From: Lysobacterales bacterium
GTDB lineage: Bacteria > Pseudomonadota > Gammaproteobacteria > Xanthomonadales > Rhodanobacteraceae
Direction: 5' to 3'
Assembly: GCA_016707485.1 (NCBI GenBank)
Contig: JADJHN010000001.1
Coordinates: forward strand, 62,001 to 126,000
DNA: 64,000 bases
Shown here: positions 52,597 through 60,680 of the stretch, in pieces
Numbering within the stretch: position 1 is the first letter of the stretch
Layout of the letters: each line of letters starts with the position of its first letter
The notes under the pieces: generated by a model
Told to the model about the DNA's origin: nothing
The model's input: only the letters and a program-made list of their open reading frames with translations
Databases searched by the model: none
Made by a program: the position numbers and the translations under genes

Positions 52597-53517
52597 TCAG
52601 CGTGCGCGCGTTTGGCCGTTGCGGCGTCGATGGTAGGCGCCGCGTGCTGCTTCGGCGATGCCGGCAAACCGATGCAGGGCGATGCGCAAGCCCAGTGGCA
52701 CGTCATCCCACGGCAACTGGTCGAGCAGGTTGCGTGCGGTCAGGCCGAGTTCGGTATCACCGGTGACCAGCAGGCGGCGCTGGAAAAACAGGGTATCGGC
52801 ATCTTCGCGGCGACTGGCCAACAGCAGCAGGTCGGTGGCACCGCCCTTGACGGTTGCTTCGGCGGCCTCGCCCGGCGGACAAACCTGCAGGCGTGCTTGC
52901 GCATCGATGCGCAGCACCCAGCGCAGATCGAGGTCACTTACTTCGATACCGATGCGGCGACCTTGCAGCAGGTCGAGCGAGCCACTGCGGATGGGTACGG
53001 CAAGCACATGGCGCAAGGCTGATTCCAGTGCGCGCGCGACCAGGCGATCGGGAATGACGCGCAGCAGCGGTGCCAGGCGTGCCGGCGGCGGCAACAAGCC
53101 GAGGCAACGGGTCATGACGGGATGCAGGTCGGGATCGATCATCATGGTCGGCAGCATAGCGGTGCTCGGTGCAGGTATGGGCTGATCTGGGTCATGCGCA
53201 AGCAGGAATCCGGGTTGCTGCCCGCGCACAATGCGTTGCTGGCCGCAGGCATCATCGATAAGCAGGTCGATCAGACGCTCGATGCTCGCGGCGGGCAGTC
53301 CCAGCCTGCGACCGAGCCGCTGTGCCCGCGCATGCACTTCCGCTTCGCGAGCCGGATCACGCATTGGCGTGCCGCTGTTCTGCTTGATGCGCGCCGCTGC
53401 GGCCACCAGACGTCGTCGCCCGGCCATCCACCAGAGCAGTTGATCGTCGACGCGGTCAATCAGGCGGCGGATCGGATACAAGGCTCGGCGTCGCAATTCA
53501 GGCAAGAGTGTCGGCAT
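52597..53517 (-). CDS. ubiT: Chorismate mutase (AroQ)-UbiT (SCP2) fusion protein
   Basis: This is a 306-residue two-domain protein. Residues about 8-95 match AroQ chorismate mutase: RRLIDRVDDQLLWWMAGRR, a Lys in RIKQNSGTPMRDPAREAEV, and LIDDACGQQ at the end. Residues about 135-300 match UbiT: LPPPARLAPLLRVIPDRL, SLDLLQGRRIGIEVSD, then KGGATDLLLLASRREDADTLFFQRRLLVTGDTELGLTARNLLDQLP. UbiT is the SCP2 lipid carrier of oxygen-independent ubiquinone synthesis; E. coli UbiT is about 174 residues and lacks the mutase. The start at 53517 overlaps the DGC gene by 20 bp. Chorismate is also the source of the ubiquinone ring. Confidence 0.9.
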   Translation of the reverse strand: MPTLLPELRRRALYPIRRLIDRVDDQLLWWMAGRRRLVAAAARIKQNSGTPMRDPAREAEVHARAQRLGRRLGLPAASIERLIDLLIDDACGQQRIVRGQQPGFLLAHDPDQPIPAPSTAMLPTMMIDPDLHPVMTRCLGLLPPPARLAPLLRVIPDRLVARALESALRHVLAVPIRSGSLDLLQGRRIGIEVSDLDLRWVLRIDAQARLQVCPPGEAAEATVKGGATDLLLLASRREDADTLFFQRRLLVTGDTELGLTARNLLDQLPWDDVPLGLRIALHRFAGIAEAARGAYHRRRNGQTRAR

Positions 53518-53923
53518 CGATGTCCGCTCCCATGGATGGATCGCCCAGCAGGGCACGCGCACGCGGCACCACGGCGCGCAGGTACACCTCACGCGCCTGG
53601 ACCTGGTCGAAATCCGCATGCTTGCGTTTCTTCACGCCGGAATCCGACAGCAGCACATGCCCATCGGCAATCACTCCGGCCTGGCCCAGGCACGCAGCGG
53701 CGCAGGCCAGCACGCAACCATCCAGGGCGAGGATCGGCCGGCCGCTCTGCGCCGTTTGGACCAGACCGCTGACGCCACCACCGACCCCGGCAATGCACGA
53801 CATTTCCGCCAGGCCTTCGCGATCCAGCCACAGCGCCATCTGGTTGGCCATTTGTGCGGCACTGGAACAGCCCGAGCAGGAGTAGACCAGGGGTGGCTTG
53901 CTGCACGCACGCCGCGCATTCAT
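53498..53923 (-). CDS. DGC-domain putative metal-binding protein, operon partner of ubiT
   Basis: This is a 141-residue DGC-domain protein. Conserved Cys are in VYSCSGCSSAAQMAN (about 16-20) and LDGCVLACAAACLGQAG (the DGC motif, about 66-76), with CIAGVGGGVSG between, as in the family described as putative zinc-binding. The C-terminus has KKRKHADF. Function unknown. Its frame overlaps ubiT by 20 bp, so the two are coupled, and an FNR-like site lies upstream. This points to a role in low-oxygen quinone metabolism. Start ATG 53923; a TTG two codons earlier is possible. Confidence 0.82.
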   Translation of the reverse strand: MNARRACSKPPLVYSCSGCSSAAQMANQMALWLDREGLAEMSCIAGVGGGVSGLVQTAQSGRPILALDGCVLACAAACLGQAGVIADGHVLLSDSGVKKRKHADFDQVQAREVYLRAVVPRARALLGDPSMGADIDADTLA

Positions 53924-54072
53924 GGGCAACCCCGGACGTATCGTGGCGCATGCAAAGAGCCGACGCTGCGCAATTCAACCAATGCATCGGGGCGCAGGCA
54001 GGCTGGGTGGCGATTGGCGGGATCGGCATGGTGCATGTCTGCTCAGTACATCCGCAAGCGGTTGGCCGTGCC

Positions 54073-54086
54073 CTGATGCAGGTCAA
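54073..54086 (-). promoter_or_regulatory. FNR/Anr-like site upstream of the DGC-ubiT operon
   Basis: On the minus strand TTGAC-CTGC-ATCAG matches 8 of 10 fixed bases of the FNR consensus. TACTGA at 54049-54044 is a -10 candidate, placing transcription start near 54038 and the site centre near -41.5. The leader to the DGC start would be about 115 bases. I find no gene in the gap up to rarD. Confidence 0.5.
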
Positions 54087-54340
54087 GCCATGCCAATCAA
54101 GCAGGATTCGGCGGGCAATGGCGGCGGTGAAGCACGAAGCGGTCGGTTCCGTCATCCCCCTTCAGTCGCCTCGATGAGGATGCGCGACTGCCGTAAGATC
54201 GCGGATCGGCGGCGCGATCGATGCTGCCTCCAACCATTCTGGAAATCCCGTGCGCATATCGTGCCATTGCCGGTCTGGCCCATTGCCGCCGAAGGGTGCT
54301 CGCGGCCAATCCAGACAATTCCGATGAACGTGGGCCGGCC

Positions 54341-55267
54341 TTGAGCGCGCCACTGGATCCTCGCGGCCTGCTCGCCGCAACCGCCGCATTTGTCCTGTGG
54401 GGACTGATGCCGCTGTACTGGCACCTGCTGAAATCGGTGCCCCCGTTGCAGATCATTGCCCATCGCATCCTCTGGAGTGCCGTGCTGGTGGCCGGCTGGC
54501 TGAGCTGGCGGCAGGGCCGCGGCTGGCTGCGGACAACCCTGCGGCATTCCCGCGCAGCGGGCATGCTTGCGCTTTCAGGCATGTTCATCGCCTTCAACTG
54601 GGGCTTGTACATCTGGGCGGTGAACGCCGGCCACGTGGTCGAGACCAGCCTCGGCTATTTCATCAATCCGCTGCTCAATGTCGTGCTCGGCGTGGCCTTG
54701 CTGGGCGAGCGACTGAATCGGGTGCAGTGGGCGTCAGTGGCGATCGCCACGGCGGGCGTGCTGTGGCTCACCTTCAACTACGGCAGTTTCCCGTGGATCG
54801 CCATCGCCCTGGCCTGCTCGTTCGGCCTCTACGGCCTGATTCGCAAGATCGTCGCCGTGCCGCCAGTGCATGGCCTTGGCGTCGAGAGTCTTTATCTCGT
54901 TCTGCCGGCGCTCGTTTTCCTGCTGTGGAGCGAGCTCAACGGCCAGGGCGGCTTCGTCACGGCGCAGAGCGCGGGCGGATGGGGAACGGGTGTTGTCGGT
55001 TTGCTGATCTTCGGCGGCGCACTGACCGCGATTCCGCTGATCGCCTTTGCCGATGCCGTGCAACGCATCCCGTTCTCGATGGTCGGCCTGATGCAATACA
55101 TCGCGCCGACACTGCAACTGCTCTGCGGCGTACTGGTCTTTGGCGAGCCGTTCGGCAGCGAGCGCATGATCGGATTTGCCTTGATCTGGATCGCCCTGGC
55201 GGTCTTTGCAACCGACGGCTTGCTGCGCTCGCGACGCCGGCCGACCTCGACATCGGCAGCGAGCTGA
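54341..55267 (+). CDS. rarD: RarD-type EamA transporter
   Basis: This 308-residue inner-membrane protein has ten hydrophobic helices in two EamA halves. It opens GLLAATAAFVLWGLMPLYWHLL and contains NWGLYIWAVNAGHVVETSLGYFINPL, the RarD signature. Substrate unknown; RarD is annotated from chloramphenicol sensitivity. TTG at 54341 gives family length; ATG at 54221 would add 40 residues that are not membrane-like. Confidence 0.88.
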   Translation: MSAPLDPRGLLAATAAFVLWGLMPLYWHLLKSVPPLQIIAHRILWSAVLVAGWLSWRQGRGWLRTTLRHSRAAGMLALSGMFIAFNWGLYIWAVNAGHVVETSLGYFINPLLNVVLGVALLGERLNRVQWASVAIATAGVLWLTFNYGSFPWIAIALACSFGLYGLIRKIVAVPPVHGLGVESLYLVLPALVFLLWSELNGQGGFVTAQSAGGWGTGVVGLLIFGGALTAIPLIAFADAVQRIPFSMVGLMQYIAPTLQLLCGVLVFGEPFGSERMIGFALIWIALAVFATDGLLRSRRRPTSTSAAS

Positions 55268-55583
55268 GCGGCTCCAATCACTGAAGCGGCAATGGCGCGG
55301 CGGCTCCAGCGATCGGCAACAAGGCATGCATCAACAGCCACATGCCGCCGGCCGCTTGGACGCCAAACATCAGCCAGTAGCCAAAGGGCTGTTACCTCCA
55401 ACCTGCCCTTCAGGCCATTCGGACCGCAAGGCAACCAGCCCGGAGTCCATGAGTAAAGCCGTTCGCCCCGAGCTTGTCGAAGCCCGGTTGCAATGACCCT
55501 TCGGCAAGCTGACTGGAATGGCAGTGCGGGTCGAATCAATATTCGGCGTGCTCTCCTGATTGCTGCCGAACCTTTGCGCCACG
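55268..55583. other. 316-bp intergenic region with a short repeat and a 30-codon ORF
   Basis: Downstream of rarD. GTTCGCCCCGAGCTTGTCG at 55461 and CCCTTCGGCAAGCTGA at 55497 are facing copies of a CTTCG-x-CAAGCTC-type sequence that resembles dispersed repeats; a relative (CCTTCGACCGGCTCAGGAC) is at 56235. On the minus strand 55370-55278 encodes a hydrophobic 30-residue peptide (MFGVQAAGGMWLLMHALLPI then AGAAAPLPLQ), with GGAGGT upstream but too far for normal initiation. No larger gene is supported. Confidence 0.4.
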
Positions 55584-56138
55584 TCAGCGCCAGTTCGCGT
55601 GCGCATCCCAGAACGCAACGCTGCGCCGATAGGCATGCGCATCAAGCGGCACACCGGAACCACCCTGCTCCACACCCAGCGCATTGCGCATCATCGTGAT
55701 CGGAGCCATCGGGATCTCCTCGACCGTGGCCGTGTACAGGCAGCCGACGACACCCCAATCCGCCGAGATCGGTGTTCCTTCCCTTTGCAGTTGTTCGCGA
55801 CTGTAGAGGATCGCGATCAGAAAGTTCGCCCGTGGCGGCTCGACGCCCTCGAACCAGCGCACCAGTACCGGCAATTCATCGGTATTGCGCGCCTCATAGG
55901 CGCAACGCAGGTTGTGCCGATTCTCGTCGCTGATCGGCACGGCGATGCACCGCGTGGACGTCCAGTTTCGATGGACATGCAGCTTGCAGAACGGTGCATA
56001 GCCATCGAGCACCTGTACCGGCACCACTTCGTTCAGATGCCGCTCGAAGGCCTCCGCGCTGCAATCCTGGATCGTGTTGCGACGCGGGTTGCGCGGAAAA
56101 AGACGCGGGCGGGCAAATTCGGTGAGAACGATCGACAT
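55584..56138 (-). CDS. DUF3228 family protein
   Basis: This is a 184-residue protein resembling DUF3228, a family with no known function. Segments include VLTEFARPRLFPRNPRRNTIQDCSAEAFERHLNE, CKLHVHRNWTS, NRHNLRCAYEARNTDELPVLVRWFEGVEPPRA and EEIPMAPITMMRNALG. Soluble, no signal peptide. The ATG at 56138 is chosen over the 13-codon longer frame. It stands alone. Confidence 0.75.
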   Translation of the reverse strand: MSIVLTEFARPRLFPRNPRRNTIQDCSAEAFERHLNEVVPVQVLDGYAPFCKLHVHRNWTSTRCIAVPISDENRHNLRCAYEARNTDELPVLVRWFEGVEPPRANFLIAILYSREQLQREGTPISADWGVVGCLYTATVEEIPMAPITMMRNALGVEQGGSGVPLDAHAYRRSVAFWDAHANWR

Positions 56139-56355
56139 CGAAGCGGCGCAAGCAGGAATCGGAGTTTGAAGTATCAACCAACTCCACGCGAACGTCGCGC
56201 TTGCTTCGGGAAGCGCACTTTCGTGCAGCCGAGTCCTTCGACCGGCTCAGGACATGCTTGCCCGGCCAAGTGCAATCCCGCAGCCAATACGAACCACCTT
56301 CCCAGGCCTCGATTCCAGCGCTGGCCCGGATGAGGCGACCCCGGTGCCGAGCGAT

Positions 56356-56904
56356 TCAGCGCTTCGGCCAGCCCACGGCGAGATCGAACGATGCTTCGCA
56401 TTTCATGTCGGTTTCGTTGAAGGGCGCTTCACGCGCCTCGCTGGTCACCTTGCCGGCGATGCGTGTCGGATTGTTGGTGCCGATGACCACCTGGCCATTG
56501 CCACCATCCAGCCCGGTAAGGACGCCGTCACTTGACAGGTACATGATGTTGACGATGCTCGTCATGTCGAGCTCGCCACCGACGTGCTGCAATTCGATCC
56601 AGCCATCCGCGACCGCCGCGCGCTGGCCCTCGATTTCGTCCCCGCGCGAACTCATGAAGGTGTTCTCGCCCGGCGCCTCTGCGCATGCGGCGCACGCTGC
56701 CAGCGCCTTTCGATCCAATGCCTTGGCGGTGAGATAGATCGTCGTGGTGACCACGCCTGCGGCATCGCGCGCATCGACAAACGCAATGCCATCGCTGAAG
56801 GAAATACGCTTGCCGTCGCGCTCGCAATAGCCTTGCACCGAATCCGCATGAGCCGGGGCCGGAAAGGCAAGAATGAGTGGGAGCATCAGGAACACGTTGC
56901 GCAT
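56356..56904 (-). CDS. Periplasmic protein of unknown function
   Basis: This is a 182-residue protein with a clear signal peptide (MRNVFLMLPLILAFPAPAHA, cleavage about 20). The mature part has Cys in GYCERDGKR, a pair in LAACAACAEAPG and one in DMKCEASF, which could form disulfides. No family recognised. A 217-bp gap separates it from DUF3228; that gap carries only the dispersed repeat fragment near 56235. Confidence 0.7.
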   Translation of the reverse strand: MRNVFLMLPLILAFPAPAHADSVQGYCERDGKRISFSDGIAFVDARDAAGVVTTTIYLTAKALDRKALAACAACAEAPGENTFMSSRGDEIEGQRAAVADGWIELQHVGGELDMTSIVNIMYLSSDGVLTGLDGGNGQVVIGTNNPTRIAGKVTSEAREAPFNETDMKCEASFDLAVGWPKR

Positions 56905-57049
56905 TTCAGGTTCTCCAGTCAGTCAACAGGGTCAACCGGGAAGCCCCGGCTGTCGTGCAATCGACAGTATTCACGGAAAAGCGTGCCGACGGGGGCCAAG
57001 GTGCACATCCGGAATGCTCCCAGCAAACCGGACACGGAATGCACCGCGC

Positions 57050-58321
57050 TCAGGCCACGCGCAACTGGCCGTTCATCAGCAGCGGGAGCAGCCAGTCGCG
57101 GAGGCGGGTCAGCTCGTGGTTTTGTTGTTCCGCCTGCTGTTGCCGTTTAACGATTGATTCGACGCGACGACAGAAGTCGCCTGCGATTGGTTTCGCGGGC
57201 AACACGATGCGTACCTGTTTCAGGACGCCGCCGGAGATTTCGACAAATGTCGATCCCGAGGCGTATTGAATGATCGTCGGTAACGATCTTTGCACCGAGT
57301 AGTAAACGAACGACGTTTCATAGCCTTTCGACGGCACGAATGACTTGAATCCTTGATTGGTCGTTACTGGATTGAGTGCGATCGCGAGATAGCCAACCGG
57401 TGCGCGCGAGCTCATCAAGATAGTACCGGCGGGATACAGCCCCAGCGAGGCGCTTCGCATGCCGGCTTCGGACACATCGGTTTCGCCGCGTGCGATGAAC
57501 TTGTTACCTTTGTTGTTTGACAGGTCCTTCGGCGTGATCCACGGGATCATGTTCTCGCCGAAGTACTTCGGATTTGCCGTTGAAGGCGTGCTGCCGCCAA
57601 CGATCTGGCCGAGATCGTTCAGAGTACCCACTTCCCACCCGGCCGGAATCTCCCGCTTCAACGCGTCGTTCCAGACCATCTTGCCGCCACTGGACTTGTA
57701 GGGGCGGCCCTTGGCGTCGGCGAAGTTGAACTGCACGAACCAGTAGTCGTAGATCGTCTTCGCCAGCGCTTCCAGCTCGGCGTTGATGCGGTGGTTGATG
57801 TCGATTTTGACGTCCATCCGGTGCAAGAGATCTCCAATGCGCATTTGCGCATCGAAGTCCGGAAGCAGCAGCTTCAAGTACGAAAAAATCTGTTCGTTCA
57901 AGCTTGCTCGGAGCACCATGACGGCGTTGTTGGTCATGGTCTTCCGGAACAACGGACTACGCAGATAAAACGCCATGTACCGCGGGTCCGTCTGACCTGA
58001 TCCCTTTGGACGCAACCGCTTTAGGAAGCCACTGTATGTTGCATTCGGGTAGTCCTTGAGCGCGACGCTGCTCATTCCGAGTTCGTCGACCGTTTCGCTC
58101 GTTCTGGTGAGAAAAATGTCGCCTGCCCTGATGGAATACGCGACTTGTTCGGATTCCGATGTGTCCATCATGTCCGGCAAGACATCCGGCAGGAAGTAGT
58201 TGTTGAATACCGTCGAGAAAGAGAGGAAAGGAGCGCCGTGGCCTGCCTGAGCTGGCGTGCTGGATATGCCGGAACTCATTTCGTAAAGGGCGCCGAATGA
58301 ATGCTCATGAAGCTCAGTCAT
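57050..58321 (-). CDS. hsdS: Type I restriction-modification specificity subunit
   Basis: HsdS sets the bipartite DNA target of the type I complex. The 423-residue protein has two target-recognition domains (about 10-150 and 225-370), each followed by a conserved helix: LEALAKTIYDYWFVQFNFA in the middle and RQQQAEQQNHELTRLRDWLLPLLMNGQLRV at the end. The second domain opens IPAGWEVGTLNDLGQIVGGSTPSTANPKYF. Its base composition looks less GC-rich than the neighbours, as expected of exchanged recognition domains. It overlaps hsdM by 8 bp. Confidence 0.93.
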   Translation of the reverse strand: MTELHEHSFGALYEMSSGISSTPAQAGHGAPFLSFSTVFNNYFLPDVLPDMMDTSESEQVAYSIRAGDIFLTRTSETVDELGMSSVALKDYPNATYSGFLKRLRPKGSGQTDPRYMAFYLRSPLFRKTMTNNAVMVLRASLNEQIFSYLKLLLPDFDAQMRIGDLLHRMDVKIDINHRINAELEALAKTIYDYWFVQFNFADAKGRPYKSSGGKMVWNDALKREIPAGWEVGTLNDLGQIVGGSTPSTANPKYFGENMIPWITPKDLSNNKGNKFIARGETDVSEAGMRSASLGLYPAGTILMSSRAPVGYLAIALNPVTTNQGFKSFVPSKGYETSFVYYSVQRSLPTIIQYASGSTFVEISGGVLKQVRIVLPAKPIAGDFCRRVESIVKRQQQAEQQNHELTRLRDWLLPLLMNGQLRVA

Positions 58322-59951
58322 GCCGCAACCTCTTCAACGAAGCGGCAATCTCATCCTCCAACACCTTCGACTCCGCAAACATCGCCGCCAGCCGGGTCTG
58401 GAATCCGTCGATCTTCTCGGCGAACTGCGCCGGCGTGATGTCCTCGTAGGCGATCTTCACCTCGAAGTACTGCCCCGCACTCAGCGAATAGTTCTTTGCC
58501 GCGATCGCGTCATATCCCACCACCACCGAGAAATCCTCCACCGCCTCGCGCGCATTGAAGGTATCGACGATGCGCTGCTCCTCGGCGCCACTCAGCAGGG
58601 TTTTCTGGTTCTTGCCTTCCTTCACCTTCTGCCCCAGCGCGGAGGCGTCGATCAGCACCACGTGGTCGTGCGCGCTGCGATCCAGAAACAGGATCGACAC
58701 ATTGGTGCCGGTGGTGGCGAAGATGTTGCTGGGCATCGACACCACGCCGGCAATCATCTTCTCGTCCACCAGCTTCTGGCGGATGCGCAGCTCGATGCCG
58801 CTGGCGGCGGTGATGAAGCCGGTGGGCACCACCACCGCGGCCTTTCCGCCCGGTTTCAGGCTGGCGATGATGTGCTGGATGAACAGCAGGTAGATCGCCA
58901 TCTTGTCTTTCGCCTTGTTCGGCACCTTGGGGATGCCGGCAAAGAAGCGGGTGGTGTTGGCGTCGCTGTCCAACTGTTCGCGGAAGTCGGAAAAATCCAT
59001 CTTGAACGGCGGGTTGGAGACGATGTAGTCGAACGTCTTCAGCGCGCGCCCGTCCTTGTGCACCGGGTGCAGGATGGTGTTGCCCTGGGTGATGTTGGGA
59101 ATGCTGTGCACCAGCTTGTTCAGCACCAGGTTCAGGCGCAGCAGGCTGGAGGATTTCTGTGAAATATCCTGCGAGAAGATGCTGCAGCGGCTTTCACCGA
59201 TGGCATGCGCCAGCGCCATCAGCAAGGTGCCGGAGCCACTGGCCGGGTCGTAGCAGGTGACGTTTTTCACCGTGCCGCGTTGATCCTTGGGAACAAGAAT
59301 ATCGGCCATGATGGTGGCCACCGCGTGCGGGGTGTAGTACTCGGCGTACTTGCCGCCGTTGTCCTTGTTGTAGTCCTTGATCAGGTATTCGAACAGCGCC
59401 GCCCAGAAATCGTACTTCTGCTCGAACATCTTCTCGAAGCTGACCCCGACCAGCTTGTTGAACAGCGCACGCACGAAGGCGTCCTTCTTGTCGGCGCTGC
59501 CCGTGACGTAGTCGCTGAGGCGGTCGAACAGCGGCACGCGCTCGCCGTCGTCGGTCTTGATGGCGAAGATGTCGCTGTTGGCGGTCGCGATGGCGAGCAG
59601 GGTGTCGTCCCAGAGCTTGGCGAAGCCAGGTTCGGCTTGGCGGTTGAACAGGCTTTCGATGAGTTGGTCGGCGGCAAGCTGGGGTGTTTCCGCCGGCAGG
59701 CCGTGTTCCAGATCTTGTTTGCTGGCCTTGGGCAATTTCTGCCAGGCGGCGATCCAGTCCCCGGCCTGCGCCAGCTTCGGATCAAGCCGCTTCATTTCGT
59801 GCGCGAACTTGTCGCAGAGCAGCTTGTACAGGAAAGTCTGCACGATGATCTTGTACTCGTTGCCATCGTTGCCGAGGCCATTGCTGGCGCACACGGCCTT
59901 GAGGCCGTCGATCAGCTCGTGGGTCTGTTGCTGGTAGCTGGGTGGGTTCAT
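58314..59951 (-). CDS. hsdM: Type I restriction-modification methyltransferase subunit
   Basis: HsdM transfers methyl groups from S-adenosylmethionine to adenine. The 545-residue protein has the N-terminal helical domain, the SAM-binding DPASGSGTLLMALAH (about 235) and the catalytic motif IVSNPPFKMDF (about 320). AEYYTPHAVATIMADIL is the usual preceding signature. It overlaps hsdS by 8 bp; the ParE gene ends 17 bp upstream of its start. Confidence 0.96.
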   Translation of the reverse strand: MNPPSYQQQTHELIDGLKAVCASNGLGNDGNEYKIIVQTFLYKLLCDKFAHEMKRLDPKLAQAGDWIAAWQKLPKASKQDLEHGLPAETPQLAADQLIESLFNRQAEPGFAKLWDDTLLAIATANSDIFAIKTDDGERVPLFDRLSDYVTGSADKKDAFVRALFNKLVGVSFEKMFEQKYDFWAALFEYLIKDYNKDNGGKYAEYYTPHAVATIMADILVPKDQRGTVKNVTCYDPASGSGTLLMALAHAIGESRCSIFSQDISQKSSSLLRLNLVLNKLVHSIPNITQGNTILHPVHKDGRALKTFDYIVSNPPFKMDFSDFREQLDSDANTTRFFAGIPKVPNKAKDKMAIYLLFIQHIIASLKPGGKAAVVVPTGFITAASGIELRIRQKLVDEKMIAGVVSMPSNIFATTGTNVSILFLDRSAHDHVVLIDASALGQKVKEGKNQKTLLSGAEEQRIVDTFNAREAVEDFSVVVGYDAIAAKNYSLSAGQYFEVKIAYEDITPAQFAEKIDGFQTRLAAMFAESKVLEDEIAASLKRLRHD

Positions 59952-59968
59952 AGGCTGTGGTTCACGGC

Positions 59969-60268
59969 TCAGTAGTAATCGTCTTCGCGCTGGTGACGGA
60001 CGGCGAGAATGGTGATGCTCTGGGCGTCGTCGATTTCAAACAGGGCAACATATCCGGCAGCGCCAAAGGAGATGACCAGTTCGCGCAGCAGCGGATTGGC
60101 CGCATCGACTTTCCGACAGGTGAAGGGAAACTCGCGCAGCAGGTCCACGCCTCTGTTGATGGCATCCAGCGCACGCCGCGCTACGGCAGTGTCTTGCTCC
60201 AGCAAGAAGCGATAAAGCCGTTTGATGTCGTCGCGTGCTGCTGCGGAATAGCGGACACGCCGGCTCAC
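59969..60268 (-). CDS. ParE/RelE-family toxin
   Basis: This is a 99-residue small basic toxin. It reads RRVRYSAAARDDIKRLYRFLLEQD at the start, with LREFPFTCRKV and GYVALFEIDDAQSITILAVRHQREDDYY at the end, the ParE C-terminal pattern. ParE toxins typically poison gyrase. The start is GTG, overlapping the antitoxin stop by 4 bp. It lies between hsdM and hsdR on the same strand. Confidence 0.87.
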   Translation of the reverse strand: MSRRVRYSAAARDDIKRLYRFLLEQDTAVARRALDAINRGVDLLREFPFTCRKVDAANPLLRELVISFGAAGYVALFEIDDAQSITILAVRHQREDDYY

Positions 60269-60549
60269 GCCTTGGCCTTGCCCGCAGCCTTTGCCACCGC
60301 TTCCACCAGCATGGCCCGCAACTCGGCGTGAACGGTATCGGCATCGTGATAAACCCCGGTGCGCTTGCCCTCGTCGCGCGCGGCCAGGCCACGGGCGATG
60401 AACTCGGCCTGGTTGCGGCGGCGGGTCACTTCGTCGCGCAGGGATTTTTCCATCAGGCCGGACAGGCTCTCGCCCTGTTGCAGGACGGATTCGGCAGCGT
60501 GGCGGAATTCAGGCTCCACGCGCAGGGACGGCAGGGTGGCGGTTTTCAT
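60265..60549 (-). CDS. Antitoxin of the ParE-type pair
   Basis: This is a 94-residue protein, MKTATLPSLRVEPEFRHAAE, with an N-terminal ribbon-helix-helix-like segment (TLPSLRVEPEFRHAAESVLQQGESLSGLMEKSLRDEV) for operator binding and a charged C-terminal tail to hold the toxin. Gene order antitoxin-toxin with overlap is usual. The start at 60549 is the family start; 11 upstream codons are open. It is 131 bp downstream of hsdR. Confidence 0.8.
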   Translation of the reverse strand: MKTATLPSLRVEPEFRHAAESVLQQGESLSGLMEKSLRDEVTRRRNQAEFIARGLAARDEGKRTGVYHDADTVHAELRAMLVEAVAKAAGKAKA

Positions 60550-60680
60550 GGCGACTCCGGTTGCGTTGCTTTTGCGATGCAAACTCTAGCATGGCCACTG
60601 CTCGCGGGCCAGCTTCCCGCTCGCCCCAAGCCCTCGACTTCATGCCCTATGGGCAAGCAAGGGGAGAGCCTTGCGAGGCA

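Noticed and set aside
53854..54344. Short open frames between the DGC gene and rarD
   Set aside because: They overlap the likely promoter and have no start signal or family features.
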